Assembly (NCBI RefSeq): GCF_945957345.1
Contig: NZ_CAMFKW010000036.1
Span: 1-56,381 of the forward strand
Length of the DNA stretch: 56,381 nucleotides
Direction of reading: 5' to 3'
Source of the DNA: an uncultured Allobosea sp.
GTDB lineage: Bacteria; Pseudomonadota; Alphaproteobacteria; Rhizobiales; Beijerinckiaceae
Shown: one piece after another, positions 8,221 to 17,255 of the stretch
How the letters are laid out: each line of letters begins with the position of its first letter
Position numbering within the stretch: position 1 is the first letter of the stretch
Program-made: the position numbers and the translations under genes
The notes under the pieces: model-generated
Told to the model about the DNA's origin: nothing
What the model saw: the letters and a program-made list of their open reading frames with translations, nothing else
Databases searched by the model: none

Positions 8221-9564
8221 ATGAGCCTGCACCTGTCCGATCTCGCTTCGTGCTTCGAAGGCGTCATCCCCTCGATCATCGCCACCGCTTCGGCCGACGG
8301 CATGCCGAACATCTCCTATCTCTCCCACGTGGTGCGGGTCGACGATGAGCATGTGGCGCTCTCCAACCAGTTCTTCGCCAAGACGGCGGCGAATATCCGC
8401 GCCAATCCCAAGGTCACGCTGATCCTTGTCAACGGCTTCACCGGCGCCCAGTTCCTGCTCGATATCGGCTTCGTGCGATCGGTCGACACAGGCCCGCTCT
8501 TCGACAGGATCGCGCTTCAGCTCAAGGCGAGCAGCGCGCAGGTCGGCATGTCCGAGGTGATGCGGCTGCGGAGCGCGGATATCTTCCGGGTGCATGCGAT
8601 CGAGGAGGTTCCCTCCGATGCCGAGACCGCCCCGGCTGCCGTCAGCCGCGCGCCTGTCAGGCTTCCCGCCCTGTCGGAAGCGATCAAGGCCGTCGAGCGG
8701 GCGGCCGAGGCCGACAGCATCATCGACGGCCTGCTCTCAGCCATCCGACAGGTGCTCGGATATGCAAATGCGCTCGTCCTCATTCATGACAGCCACCGCG
8801 GCTGCATGATCACTGCCGGAAGCATCGGCTACGCGCGCTCGGGCCTGGGCTCGGAAATCGCCGGCAGCGAGGGGTTGATCGGCACGGCCGCGGCGACGGC
8901 CAAGACGATCAAGGTCAGCGACATGAGCCGCGTGCGGCGTTTCGGCGAGGCGATCGCGCAGGAGGCCGACGCTGCCGAAAACCTGACGCGCACCGTCGCC
9001 TTTCCGCAATTGCCGGAGGCCATGGGCCAGATCGCGGTGCCTATGATCGCCCGCAATGGGGTGCGGGGCGTGCTCTTCATTGAAAGCACGCAGCGGCTGG
9101 CTTTCCGCGAGGACGACGAGGCGGCTCTCGAAATCCTGGCGGGGCAGGCGGCCAGCGCTCTCGCCAATAGCGAGCGGGAGGCCGCGGCAGCCGAGTCGGT
9201 AAAGGCCGCTCTATCGGCTGCTCCGGTCGCTGCGGGACGACGGATCAGCATCGTTCACCATCGGTTCGACGACAGCGTGTTCGTCGACGGCACCTATATC
9301 GTGAAGGGCGTCGCCGGCGCGCTGCTGCGCCTGATGGTGGAATGGCATCTCGGCGAAGGACGGAACGAATTCACGAACCGGGAAATGCGCTTGGCGGCCG
9401 GAACCGGGATGCCCGATATCAAGGACAATCTCGAAACACGGCTCCTGCTGCTGCGTCGCCGGCTCGAGGAAAAGCAGGCCCCGCTTCGCCTCATCCGTGT
9501 CGGCAGGGGGCGCGTCCGGCTGGATGCCGACGGCACGCTGGCTCTCGGCACGGCAGGGGCATAG
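8221..9564 (+). CDS. Pyridoxamine-5'-phosphate-oxidase-like domain plus GAF domain protein
   Basis: 447 residues from the ATG at 8221, which follows a G-rich ribosome site and gives a family-like N-terminus (MSLHLSDLASCFEGVIPSII). Residues about 1-140 are a split-barrel flavin/PNPOx-like domain (DGMPNISYLSHVVRVDDEHV, ALSNQFFAKTAANIRANP). Residues about 165-335 are a GAF sensor domain (AIRQVLGYANALVLIHD, IGTAAATAKTIKVSD, IAVPMIARNGVRGVLFIES). The last about 90 residues (VDGTYIVKGVAGALLRLMVE and on) resemble a winged-helix-like module, which I name only tentatively. It may be a soluble redox or ligand sensor. It stands divergent from the NmrA-like gene. Confidence 0.85.
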   Translation: MSLHLSDLASCFEGVIPSIIATASADGMPNISYLSHVVRVDDEHVALSNQFFAKTAANIRANPKVTLILVNGFTGAQFLLDIGFVRSVDTGPLFDRIALQLKASSAQVGMSEVMRLRSADIFRVHAIEEVPSDAETAPAAVSRAPVRLPALSEAIKAVERAAEADSIIDGLLSAIRQVLGYANALVLIHDSHRGCMITAGSIGYARSGLGSEIAGSEGLIGTAAATAKTIKVSDMSRVRRFGEAIAQEADAAENLTRTVAFPQLPEAMGQIAVPMIARNGVRGVLFIESTQRLAFREDDEAALEILAGQAASALANSEREAAAAESVKAALSAAPVAAGRRISIVHHRFDDSVFVDGTYIVKGVAGALLRLMVEWHLGEGRNEFTNREMRLAAGTGMPDIKDNLETRLLLLRRRLEEKQAPLRLIRVGRGRVRLDADGTLALGTAGA

Positions 9565-9565
9565 C

Positions 9566-9587
9566 CGGGCGGGTGCAAGCCCGCCCG
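9566..9587. terminator. GC hairpin between convergent genes
   Basis: Perfect 8-bp stem CGGGCGGG/CCCGCCCG (9566-9573, 9580-9587) with a 6-nt loop, 1 bp beyond the PNPOx-GAF stop and 4 bp from the nagA stop. It has no long T-run on either strand, so termination strength is uncertain. Confidence 0.5.
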
Positions 9588-9591
9588 TGGG

Positions 9592-10704
9592 TCAGGCTGC
9601 CGTCCGCAGTACGGAGAAGGTGGCGCTGCGCCCGGGCGCGATCCGGCCGTGGCTGTGGGCGAGGCCGAGATAGGCCGCCGGCGTCGTGCTGGCCATCGCC
9701 AGGGCTTCGGCCAGGGTAGCGCCGCCATGGCGATGTGCGTTGAGGATCGCGGTGTTCATGTCGAGATGGGCGCCGGCCAGCCGTCCCTCGGCATTGACCA
9801 ACCGGCCTTCACTGACGCGGATCGTCTCGCCGAACAGCTCGAAGGCATCACGCGGCGAGCCGATCGTCGCCATCGCGTCGGTGACCAGCATCATCCGTTG
9901 AGGCCCGATGGCGCGGAAAGCCGCCTGGAAGGAGGGCCAGGCGACATGATGGCCGTCGGCGATGATGCCGGCAGCGAGCCCGAGATCCGACATCGCTGCA
10001 CCGACGACACCCGGCTCGCGCGAGCCGAGCTGCGACATCGCGTTGAACAAATGGGTGACACCGGAAAGCCGCTCGGCATGCGCTCGCGCCATCTCCGCCG
10101 CGGTGGCATTGGTATGGCCGGCGCAGACCCTGACGCCGCGATCGACCAGCGCGCGAATGAAGCCCTCCGGCACGCATTCGGGCGCCAGCGTTACCAGCGT
10201 CACGCCGGCAGAGCCCAGCGATGCCAGCAAATCGATATCGGATGGTTCCGGCCGCAGCAGATTGGCAAGCGGATGGGCGCCGTTGCGCGCGGGATTGATG
10301 AAGGGGCCTTCGAGATGCACGCCGAGAACACCCGGCACACCCAGAGCGATGGCTTCCCGCGTCGCGGCGATGGCGCGGGCAATCTCGGCACGGCTGGCGC
10401 TGATCAGCGTCGGCAGCAGGAAGCGCGTACCGAAGCGGGCATGGCCGGCGGCGATCGTGGCGATGCCCTCGACGGTCAGGCTGTCGTTCAGCATGACGCC
10501 GCCGCCGCCATTGACCTGGATGTCGATAAAACCGGGCGCTAGCACCACATTCTCGGGCAGGTCCTCGACGGCGCAACCGGGGCTGGCGTTGCTCGCGAGG
10601 ATCGCGCTGATGATACCGTCCTCGGCGACGACGGTCCGGTCGTCCAGGATCTGCGTGCCGTCGAACAGGCGCCTGGCGCGCCAGGCCTGCCGGGTTGCCG
10701 CCAT
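9592..10704 (-). CDS. nagA: N-acetylglucosamine-6-phosphate deacetylase NagA
   Basis: Cytoplasmic amidohydrolase (370 residues) that turns GlcNAc-6-phosphate into glucosamine-6-phosphate and acetate. Visible signatures: APGFIDIQVNGGGG near residue 55, the metal-site glutamate in GVHLEGPFINPARNGAH, histidines in CAGHTNATAAEM and GVTHLFNAMSQL, and the catalytic aspartate in LVTDAMATIG. It is the last gene of murQ-gntR-SIS-nagA. Its ATG shares one base with the SIS gene stop (TGATG), so the two are translationally coupled. In murein recycling it processes the GlcNAc-6P made by MurQ. Confidence 0.96.
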   Translation of the reverse strand: MAATRQAWRARRLFDGTQILDDRTVVAEDGIISAILASNASPGCAVEDLPENVVLAPGFIDIQVNGGGGVMLNDSLTVEGIATIAAGHARFGTRFLLPTLISASRAEIARAIAATREAIALGVPGVLGVHLEGPFINPARNGAHPLANLLRPEPSDIDLLASLGSAGVTLVTLAPECVPEGFIRALVDRGVRVCAGHTNATAAEMARAHAERLSGVTHLFNAMSQLGSREPGVVGAAMSDLGLAAGIIADGHHVAWPSFQAAFRAIGPQRMMLVTDAMATIGSPRDAFELFGETIRVSEGRLVNAEGRLAGAHLDMNTAILNAHRHGGATLAEALAMASTTPAAYLGLAHSHGRIAPGRSATFSVLRTAA

Positions 10705-11735
10705 CAGAGTGTCTCCGTGACCTTGAGCAGTCCGGGCGGGCTGTCGACATTGCGGCCGAGCCGGGTGGCTTCCGCCTCGAGCGCGCGATAGACCGGTACC
10801 AGTTGCGCGATGGCATCGAGCGCCGTTTCGCCCGGGCCGAGGCCGAGCAGGCTCGGCTGCGCTCCGGTGCCCGAGAAGACCGGGCTGCCCTGCCGGCCGA
10901 GCGTTGCCAGCGCGTCCTCGATGCTGTCGGAAACCTCGCCGCCGGCATTGAGCCCGAGGATCGGGTGCGCGCTGCGGATCGCCGCCTTCGGCCCGTGCAG
11001 GACCTCGGCCGCACTATAGGCGAGCACCGGCACGCCCAGCACCTCTGCAGCCTTGAGGGCCGCCTCGCGGGCCGGTCCGAGGCTGAGACCGCGCCCGATC
11101 ACGAAACCGGCTGGGGCAGGGGAGAGGCGCTGTGCCCAGGGCGACCAGTCGAGCGCGAGCGCTTGTGCCAGCCGCTGCGGGGCGGTCTGCGTCGCGGTGG
11201 CGAGCGCCTCGTCCTCGGCAAGAGCAGCGACCAGCAGCAGGCCGGCCAGCATGGTGTTCACCACCGTCTTGGTCGCGGCGACAGCGAGTTCCGGCCCGGC
11301 GGCGATCGGGATGACATGGCGGCAGGCCAGCGCGGCGGGCGAGTTCGCGTCGTTGACGATGGCGATGGTCTGCGCGCCGGCGGCCGTCGCCTGCTCGGCG
11401 GCGGCAACCAGATCGGGACTGCGGCCGGATTGCGAGATCAGGATGTAAAGTGCTTCGCCGAGGCGGGGATTGGCACCATAGCGCGTCACCACCGAGGGAG
11501 CGGCGGGTGCGGCGCTGAGGCCGAGACGGGTTTCGATCAGATAGCGCAGATGCGTGCCGGCATGGCCGGAGCTGCCGCGGCCGCTGACCACGGCATGGCT
11601 GATGCGACCCATGTCGAGCGCCGCCGCGACCTGCGCGATCGCCTTCCGCTGCTCGTCCAGCAGGCGGGCGGCGGCTTGCGGGATTTCGGCGACCTCGCGC
11701 GACATGCGCGAGAGCGTCCGGTCGGATTGGCTCAT
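10704..11735 (-). CDS. Double-SIS-domain glucosamine-6-phosphate deaminase, NagB-II type
   Basis: 343 residues with two SIS sugar-phosphate isomerase domains and no glutamine amidotransferase domain. The first has VVSGRGSSGHAGTHLRYLIE and LYILISQSGRSPDLVAAAE; the second has GFVIGRGLSLGPAREAALKA and SAAEVLHGPKAAI. This is the layout of NagB-II deaminases, which convert glucosamine-6-phosphate to fructose-6-phosphate and ammonia in bacteria lacking classical NagB. Direct overlap with nagA (one base) and with the GntR gene (ATGA, 11732-11735) supports that role. A GlmS-like or AgaS-like function is the alternative. Confidence 0.88.
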   Translation of the reverse strand: MSQSDRTLSRMSREVAEIPQAAARLLDEQRKAIAQVAAALDMGRISHAVVSGRGSSGHAGTHLRYLIETRLGLSAAPAAPSVVTRYGANPRLGEALYILISQSGRSPDLVAAAEQATAAGAQTIAIVNDANSPAALACRHVIPIAAGPELAVAATKTVVNTMLAGLLLVAALAEDEALATATQTAPQRLAQALALDWSPWAQRLSPAPAGFVIGRGLSLGPAREAALKAAEVLGVPVLAYSAAEVLHGPKAAIRSAHPILGLNAGGEVSDSIEDALATLGRQGSPVFSGTGAQPSLLGLGPGETALDAIAQLVPVYRALEAEATRLGRNVDSPPGLLKVTETL

Positions 11736-12565
11736 GATTGCGGCCCCATGGCTTCACCCTTGAGGGTCGCGACGAAATCGTAGCGATCGCCGCGATAGGC
11801 GGAGACCGTGAACTCGACCGGCTTGCCGTTGGCGAGGAAGGCACGCCGCTCGATTCGAAGCAGGGCGCTGCCGGGGGGCACGCCGAGATGCCTGGCCTCC
11901 TCGGCGGTGGCGAGGCCGGCATGGATGCGTTGCACGCCATGGGCTGGTACCGCGCCGCGCTGCGCCAGCGCTGCGTAAAGCGACAACTCGATCAGGTCCG
12001 GCGAGGGCAGGATGCTCGCTGGCACCACCGCGCATTCGATCGCCAGCGGCTCGCCATCGGCCGTCCTGACGCGGGTGAGGCGCGTAACGCTGTCTCCGGG
12101 ACCGAGGCCGAGCGCCATCGATTCCTGTGGCTTCGGCCGGGCAACCTCCTTCGACAGCCAGACCGAGCCGGGGCGGCCGCCGCGATTCTCGATATCGGTC
12201 GAGAAGCTCGCCAGCACCGAAAGCGGCTGCTCGATGCGCGAGGCGACGAAGGTTCCCGAGCCATGCCGGCGCGAGAGCGTGCCGCTACGGATCAGCTCGT
12301 CGATGGCGTTGCGCACGGTGACGCGGGCATAGCCGGTGAGCTGCGCCAGATCGCGCTCCGAGGGCACGGCGTCGCCCGGCTGGAAGACGTCGCTCTCGAT
12401 CAACCGCGCCAGCGCGCCGGCGAGCCTGAGATAGCGCGGCGTCGGGTCGTCGCCGGCCAGCGCCTGCAGGATCGCCTGCTGCTTCATCGGCATCGCTTCG
12501 AGCGCGGTTCCCGAGGCGGCTTCGCGCTGACGCCGCGAGCCACGTCCGGGAGAGCTCTCGCTCAC
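11732..12565 (-). CDS. GntR-family transcriptional regulator with UTRA ligand domain
   Basis: 277 residues. A winged helix-turn-helix of GntR type spans about residues 40-110 (PSERDLAQLTGYARVTVRNA, then GTLSRRHGSGTFV). A UTRA effector domain of the HutC subfamily follows (RLTRVRTADGEPLAIECAVV, LLRIERRAFLANGKPVEFT). It starts with GTG at 12565, overlapping the murQ stop (GTGA). Relatives such as NagR and DasR sense phosphorylated amino sugars. The shared direct repeat in three promoters of this region is a good candidate for its operator. Repressor action released by GlcN-6P or MurNAc-6P is an inference. Confidence 0.93.
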   Translation of the reverse strand: MSESSPGRGSRRQREAASGTALEAMPMKQQAILQALAGDDPTPRYLRLAGALARLIESDVFQPGDAVPSERDLAQLTGYARVTVRNAIDELIRSGTLSRRHGSGTFVASRIEQPLSVLASFSTDIENRGGRPGSVWLSKEVARPKPQESMALGLGPGDSVTRLTRVRTADGEPLAIECAVVPASILPSPDLIELSLYAALAQRGAVPAHGVQRIHAGLATAEEARHLGVPPGSALLRIERRAFLANGKPVEFTVSAYRGDRYDFVATLKGEAMGPQS

Positions 12566-13488
12566 GGCGCCGCCCTGGATGCGGCCGGGGCCTTGTCCGT
12601 CGCCCCGGCACCGAGATCGACCAGGGCGAGGCGCAGATTGCCGCGATGGCGAGCGAGCAGGATCTCGGCAAGGGCGACATCGGCGCCGCTGGCCAGCAGC
12701 GTGGCACGCTTGACGTCGCCATGGACGCGGTCGAGATGCCGGGCCGCCGCCTCCAGGCCGGAGCCGGTGATCGTGTCGACCATCTCGGCCGCACGATGCC
12801 GGAGCTTGGCATTGGTGACCCGCATATGGACCATCAGCCCGCGATAGACGCGGCCGAGCCGGATCATCAGCAGGGTCGAGAACAGGTTGAGCACGATCTT
12901 CTGTGCGGTACCTGCCTTCATCCTGGTCGAGCCGGCAACGACCTCCTCGCCGGTCTCGATGAGGATGGCGAGATCGGCGGTGCGCAGCAGCGCCGAGCCG
13001 CGATTATTGGCGACGCCGACCGTGAGAGCGCCGCGGGCCTTGGCCTCGCCGATCGCGGCGAGCGTATAGGGCGTGCGGCCGCTGGCGGCGAGGCCGATGA
13101 CGACGTCGTTCGGACCGATCTCGGCGCGGCGCATCGCCTCGGTGCCGTCATCGACCGAATCCTCGGCATTCTCGACCGCGTGCAGGATTGCTTCGTCGCC
13201 CCCGGCGATGGCGAAGCCGAGACGCTCCGCCGGCCAGTCGAAGGTCGGGGTCAACTCCGCGCCGTCCTGGACGCCTATGCGCCCGGAGGTGCCGGCGCCC
13301 GCATAGATCAGGCGCCCCCCGGCTTCGAGCTTTGGCACAGCGGCGGCGACCGCTTCCGCGATCGCCGGCAGTGAGGTCGCGATCGCGGCGACCGCCGCGA
13401 GCTGGCCCTCGTAGAGCGCCTTCAGGATATCGAGATCGCCCCAGGCATCGAGATCCTGAAAGCGTGCGCTGACATCTTCCGTCGCCAT
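12562..13488 (-). CDS. murQ: N-acetylmuramic acid 6-phosphate etherase MurQ
   Basis: 308 residues. MurQ removes D-lactate from MurNAc-6-phosphate to give GlcNAc-6-phosphate. Signatures: LIYAGAGTSGRIGVQDGAEL (SIS sugar-phosphate loop and catalytic glutamate region), PNDVVIGLAASGRTPY, ETGEEVVAGSTRMKAGTAQK and a C-terminal MVHMRVTNAKLRHRA segment. The ATG at 13488 was preferred to upstream in-frame starts because AAGAGG precedes it and MurQ proteins begin here. It leads the murQ-gntR-SIS-nagA operon, whose putative operator begins 19 bp upstream. Its substrate comes from AnmK or imported muropeptide sugars. Confidence 0.96.
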   Translation of the reverse strand: MATEDVSARFQDLDAWGDLDILKALYEGQLAAVAAIATSLPAIAEAVAAAVPKLEAGGRLIYAGAGTSGRIGVQDGAELTPTFDWPAERLGFAIAGGDEAILHAVENAEDSVDDGTEAMRRAEIGPNDVVIGLAASGRTPYTLAAIGEAKARGALTVGVANNRGSALLRTADLAILIETGEEVVAGSTRMKAGTAQKIVLNLFSTLLMIRLGRVYRGLMVHMRVTNAKLRHRAAEMVDTITGSGLEAAARHLDRVHGDVKRATLLASGADVALAEILLARHRGNLRLALVDLGAGATDKAPAASRAAP

Positions 13489-13506
13489 GAACTGCCTCTT
13501 GTGACC

Positions 13507-13523
13507 AGACCAAATTAAGTCCA
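13507..13523 (-). promoter_or_regulatory. Putative GntR operator, site B (upstream of murQ and eamA)
   Basis: On the minus strand this reads TGGACT-TAATT-TGGTCT: two TGGWCY half-sites in direct orientation with an 11-bp period. The same arrangement occurs at 15638-15654 and 28397-28413. It lies in the 74-bp gap between divergent murQ and the EamA transporter gene and could control both. Confidence 0.55.
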
Positions 13524-13562
13524 CTTTAGCCCAGTAGCAAGCCGGAAGCGGACAGGGAAGCC

Positions 13563-14453
13563 ATGTCGCAGCCAGAACCGCAGATTTCCGGTCCCGCCCG
13601 CCTGACAGCCGCCATTCCGCCCTTCCTGCTCGGGCTTGTTGGCATCGCCCTGCTGACGGCGATGGACGGCGTGGTGAAGGAGCTTTCACCGCGCTACAGC
13701 GCCCTGCACCTGACTTTCTTGCGTTTCGCGGTGACGGCTGCGATGGGCGCCTTGCTGTTCCTCGTGCTGCGGGCGCCGCTGCCGGATCGCGGCGTCATCA
13801 CCGGCAACCTGCTGCGCGGCGTCATGGTCGCGCTGTCGACGCTCGGCTTCTTCTACGGGCTTTCCGTGCTGCCGCTGGCGGAGGTCTTCATCATCTCTTT
13901 CATCGCGCCGCTGCTGGTCGCGCTGATCGCCATCCCGCTGCTGGGTGAGCGGCCGAAGCCGATGGTCTATCTCGCGCTGGCGCTCGGCTTCGTCGGCGTC
14001 ATGGTCACGGCCGGCGGATTCAGCCTCAAGGCGATCGCGCCGGAGCGGGCGCTTGGGATCGCGGCGGTGCTCGGCTGCGCGGTGGCCTATGCGCTCTCGG
14101 TGGTGCTGCTGCGCCAGCGGGCCAAGCGCGGCGATCCGCCATTGACGATCGCGCTGTTCCAGTCGGCGATCCCGGCTGTGATCCTCGCCTTGCCGGCAGC
14201 TTTGTTCTGGGCGCCGGTCGCCTCCGCCGATTGGCCGGCCTTCATCCTGATCGGTGCGCTGGGCCTTGCCGGTCATGTCGCGCTGGCGCTGGCCTTCGCA
14301 CGAGGTGAGGCGAGCCGCCTAATCGCGGTCGAATATACCGGGCTGATCTGGGCGATCCTAATCGGCCTCGTCTTCTTCTCGGAGATGCCGACGCCGCAGG
14401 CCATGATCGGCGCCGCCCTGATCATCGGCGCCTGCTGGCTGCTCAGACGTTAG
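13563..14453 (+). CDS. EamA/DMT-superfamily membrane transporter
   Basis: 296 residues with about ten hydrophobic segments in two EamA repeats of five, the normal layout. The first repeat ends around FIAPLLVALIAIPLLGERPK (family motif with the ER pair); the second contains VEYTGLIWAILIGLVFFSEM. Substrates of this superfamily include amino acids and other metabolites and cannot be assigned here. It is divergent from murQ and shares its promoter region. Its stop overlaps the convergent anmK stop. Confidence 0.9.
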   Translation: MSQPEPQISGPARLTAAIPPFLLGLVGIALLTAMDGVVKELSPRYSALHLTFLRFAVTAAMGALLFLVLRAPLPDRGVITGNLLRGVMVALSTLGFFYGLSVLPLAEVFIISFIAPLLVALIAIPLLGERPKPMVYLALALGFVGVMVTAGGFSLKAIAPERALGIAAVLGCAVAYALSVVLLRQRAKRGDPPLTIALFQSAIPAVILALPAALFWAPVASADWPAFILIGALGLAGHVALALAFARGEASRLIAVEYTGLIWAILIGLVFFSEMPTPQAMIGAALIIGACWLLRR

Positions 14454-15559
14454 CCCGGTAGATTCAGCCGCCCGCCGGTCAAGGGGTAGGGCACGCCAGT
14501 GGTGCCCGGAAGGCTGAGCGGCAGCCCCTTCACCGAGCGGATCGCGAGATAGCCGAAGGTCTGCGCCTCGATGACGTCGCCGGCCCAGCCAGCCGCTTCG
14601 ACCGGCTCGACGGGCACGCCGAGACGCTCGTGCAGGCGGCGCATGAAATGGCCGTTGAGGCGCCCGCCGCCGGTGACGAGCCAGCGCCGCGGCGCCTTCG
14701 GCACATGCCTGAGCGCATCGACCACGCTCTCGACCGTGAAGGCCGCGAGCGTCGCCGCGCCATCGGCGTCGGAGAGCGCTTCGACCACCTGGGCACGGCG
14801 GTGGAAATCGTTGCGGTCCAGCGATTTGGGTGCCGGCCGGTCGAAATAGGGATTGACCATGAACTCGGCGACGAAGTCCTCGCGGACCTTGCCGCTCGCT
14901 GCCAGCGTGCCGTTGGCGTCGTAGGTCTTGCCGAGGCGGCGCAGGACGAAATCGTCGAGGATGGCGCTGGCGGGACCGGTGTCGAAGGCGATCACCTCGT
15001 CGCCGTCGATATAAGTGACGTTGCCGACGCCGCCGAGGTTCAGCACCATCACCGGCTGCTCCAGCCCCTGGGCGAGCGCGCGATGATAGAGCGGCGCGAA
15101 GGGCGCGCCCTCGCCGCCGGCCTCGATATCGGCATGGCGGAAGCGATCCACCGTCGGGATGCCGAGCGCCTGCGCCACGGCAGGGCCGTCGATCAATTGC
15201 CGAGTGAAGCGGATTTCGGGGCGGTGATAGACGGTCTGGCCGTGCAGACCGACGAGATCGACACTCTCCGGCTTGATGCCCTGTTCGGCCATGAAGCGCC
15301 TGACCGCATCGAGATGGGCCGTGGTCACGGCCGCTTCGAGCTCGGCCAGCGGCTCCGTCACCGCGCGCTCGGCCTTGGCGACCAGGGCCTGCAACTGGCG
15401 GCGGGTCTCGGGCGGGTAGGGGTAGCCGGCGCCGGCGCCGAAGCGGAGCGTCTCGCGCCCGTCGCTCTCGACGATCGAGACGTCGATCGCGTCCATCGAG
15501 GTGCCGCTGATCACGCCGATCGCGGTCAATATGGGCTTGTCGAGGTCACGCATCGTCAT
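14450..15559 (-). CDS. anmK: Anhydro-N-acetylmuramic acid kinase AnmK
   Basis: 369 residues, ASKHA-fold kinase. It hydrolyses the 1,6-anhydro ring of anhydro-MurNAc and phosphorylates it to MurNAc-6-phosphate, the MurQ substrate. Signatures: VISGTSMDAIDVSIVE (ATP loop), LVGLHGQTVYH, the catalytic-aspartate region GIPTVDRFRHADIEAGGEGAP, MVLNLGGVGNVTYI and AFDTGPASAILDDF. It is divergent from the oligopeptide-type importer operon, with one putative GntR operator between them. Its TAA overlaps the convergent EamA stop. Confidence 0.96.
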   Translation of the reverse strand: MTMRDLDKPILTAIGVISGTSMDAIDVSIVESDGRETLRFGAGAGYPYPPETRRQLQALVAKAERAVTEPLAELEAAVTTAHLDAVRRFMAEQGIKPESVDLVGLHGQTVYHRPEIRFTRQLIDGPAVAQALGIPTVDRFRHADIEAGGEGAPFAPLYHRALAQGLEQPVMVLNLGGVGNVTYIDGDEVIAFDTGPASAILDDFVLRRLGKTYDANGTLAASGKVREDFVAEFMVNPYFDRPAPKSLDRNDFHRRAQVVEALSDADGAATLAAFTVESVVDALRHVPKAPRRWLVTGGGRLNGHFMRRLHERLGVPVEPVEAAGWAGDVIEAQTFGYLAIRSVKGLPLSLPGTTGVPYPLTGGRLNLPG

Positions 15560-15637
15560 TTCGCCCCTGCAAACCCTCGAAGTCGCTGCTTCGAGGCTTG
15601 CACCGGCTCTAGGCGATCGGCTAAGCCTTGTCCAGAT

Positions 15638-15654
15638 TGGTCCGTAAGTGGTCC
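15638..15654 (+). promoter_or_regulatory. Putative GntR operator, site A (between anmK and the peptide-type importer)
   Basis: TGGTCC-GTAAG-TGGTCC: a perfect direct repeat with an 11-bp period, 63 bp upstream of the binding-protein start and 79 bp upstream of anmK. It is the most regular of the three sites found in this region. Confidence 0.6.
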
Positions 15655-15716
15655 ATATGCGATCGGGTTCATACGAGCGTCGGAACAGGCGCCGTCAATC
15701 AAACAGGAGGGGTGTC

Positions 15717-17246
15717 ATGCTTCGTGTCGTGAAACAGGATTCCGGGCTGCGTCGCGCCTTGCGTTGCAGCGTCGCGGCGGCCGCCTTCGCGCTGCTCGCG
15801 GGCACCGCTTCGGCCCAGGTGCTGGAGGTTGCCGTCGAGGCTTCACCCGCCGGGCTCGATCCGCATATCGTGACCGCCTTCGCCTCGTCCCAGATCGTGC
15901 TCGGCCCGATCTACGAGGGGCTCACCGCGCTCGACAAGGACCTCAACATCATCCCGGGCCTCGCGCAGTCCTGGACCGCCTCGGCCGACGGCAAGACCGT
16001 GACCTTCAAGCTGCGTCCCGGCGTCACCTTCCATGACGGCAAGCCGATGGAGGCTGAGGATGTCGCCTCGTCGCTGCGCCGCGTGCTGTCGAAGGATGTC
16101 GGCTCGCCGCTCGCCAGCCGCCTCTCCGCGATGGAGAGCGCGACCGCCATCGATGCGACGACGCTGGAGCTGAAGCTCAAGGAGCCCTCCGCGCCGCTGC
16201 TCGCCTCGCTCACCGGCATCGCCATCGTGCCGCGCGGGCTGGAGACCAACAAGGACGCGCTGCAGCGCGCACCTGTCGGCACCGGCCCGTTCAAGTTCGA
16301 GGAATGGCAGCCGAACGGCTTCATCCGCCTCGCCAAACATGCCGGCTACTGGAACGCCGCCGAGGTCAAGCTCGCGGGCGTGAAGTTCAACTTTGTGCCG
16401 GAGGCTGCGACCCGCCAGGTCGGCATCGGCAACGGCCAGTTCGCGCTGCTGCCGCATATCGATGCGGCGACCGCGCTCCAGCTCAAGGGCAAGCCGAATA
16501 TCGCGATGCAGGAGACGACGGAGCTCGCCTACACGCTGATCGGCATGAACACGTCGAAGCCGCCCTTCGACAATGCGAAGGTGCGCGAGGCGCTGAACTA
16601 CGCGCTGAACCGCAAGGAGATCATCGACGCCGCGCTGTTCGGCGCGGGCGCGCCGGCGGCTCCGCTGCCGGCCGTGCTGAAGGACTGGGCGGTCGATGTG
16701 AAGGACCTGCCCTGCTACGCCTATGACCCGGCCAAAGCGCAGGCGCTGCTCAAGGAGGCCGGCGTCGCGACGCCGATTACGGTGAGCATGACGGTGCTGC
16801 CGCGCCAGGACATCCGCGACATCGCGCAGGTGGTGCAGCAGCAGCTCGGCAAGGCCGGCTTCAAGGTGGAGCTGAAGAACCCCGAACTCGGCCAGTTCGT
16901 GCAGGACTGGCGCAACTCGAATTTCGACCTCTTCGCCTCGACCAATGCCGGCAGCATCGAGCCCGACGATTATTTCTACCGCGCCTTCCGCACCGGCGGC
17001 TCGACAAACGTCTTCAAGTACAGCAATCCCGAGCTCGACGCGCTGCTCGACAAGGGCCGCGCGACGCTCGACAAGCCGACACGACAGGCCGCTTATCGGG
17101 ACGCGCAGAAGATCCTAGGCTGCACGGGACCGGCGGCGCATATCGCCTATCCCACGCTGTTCAGCGCGGTGCGCAGCAACCTGCAGGGCTACGACATCTA
17201 CGCCAACCGCTCGCTGGTCTCGCTCGGCCGCGCCAGCCTGCGCTGA
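15717..17246 (+). CDS. Family 5 (peptide/oligopeptide/nickel type) periplasmic substrate-binding protein
   Basis: 509 residues from the ATG at 15717, preceded by AGGAGGGG. A signal peptide ends ...ALLAGTASAQ-VLEVAVE (about residue 34 of the precursor). The mature protein has the SBP_bac_5 pattern: SPAGLDPHIVTAF, IYEGLTALDKDLNIIPGLA, VTFKLRPGVTFHDGKPMEAE, PVGTGPFKFEEW and VREALNYALNRKEI. It is the first gene of an operon with two permeases, GNAT, murA and a sugar kinase, opposite anmK. That context favours a muropeptide or amino-sugar ligand over a generic peptide (inference). Confidence 0.93.
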   Translation: MLRVVKQDSGLRRALRCSVAAAAFALLAGTASAQVLEVAVEASPAGLDPHIVTAFASSQIVLGPIYEGLTALDKDLNIIPGLAQSWTASADGKTVTFKLRPGVTFHDGKPMEAEDVASSLRRVLSKDVGSPLASRLSAMESATAIDATTLELKLKEPSAPLLASLTGIAIVPRGLETNKDALQRAPVGTGPFKFEEWQPNGFIRLAKHAGYWNAAEVKLAGVKFNFVPEAATRQVGIGNGQFALLPHIDAATALQLKGKPNIAMQETTELAYTLIGMNTSKPPFDNAKVREALNYALNRKEIIDAALFGAGAPAAPLPAVLKDWAVDVKDLPCYAYDPAKAQALLKEAGVATPITVSMTVLPRQDIRDIAQVVQQQLGKAGFKVELKNPELGQFVQDWRNSNFDLFASTNAGSIEPDDYFYRAFRTGGSTNVFKYSNPELDALLDKGRATLDKPTRQAAYRDAQKILGCTGPAAHIAYPTLFSAVRSNLQGYDIYANRSLVSLGRASLR

Positions 17247-17255
17247 TTGGAGCAA

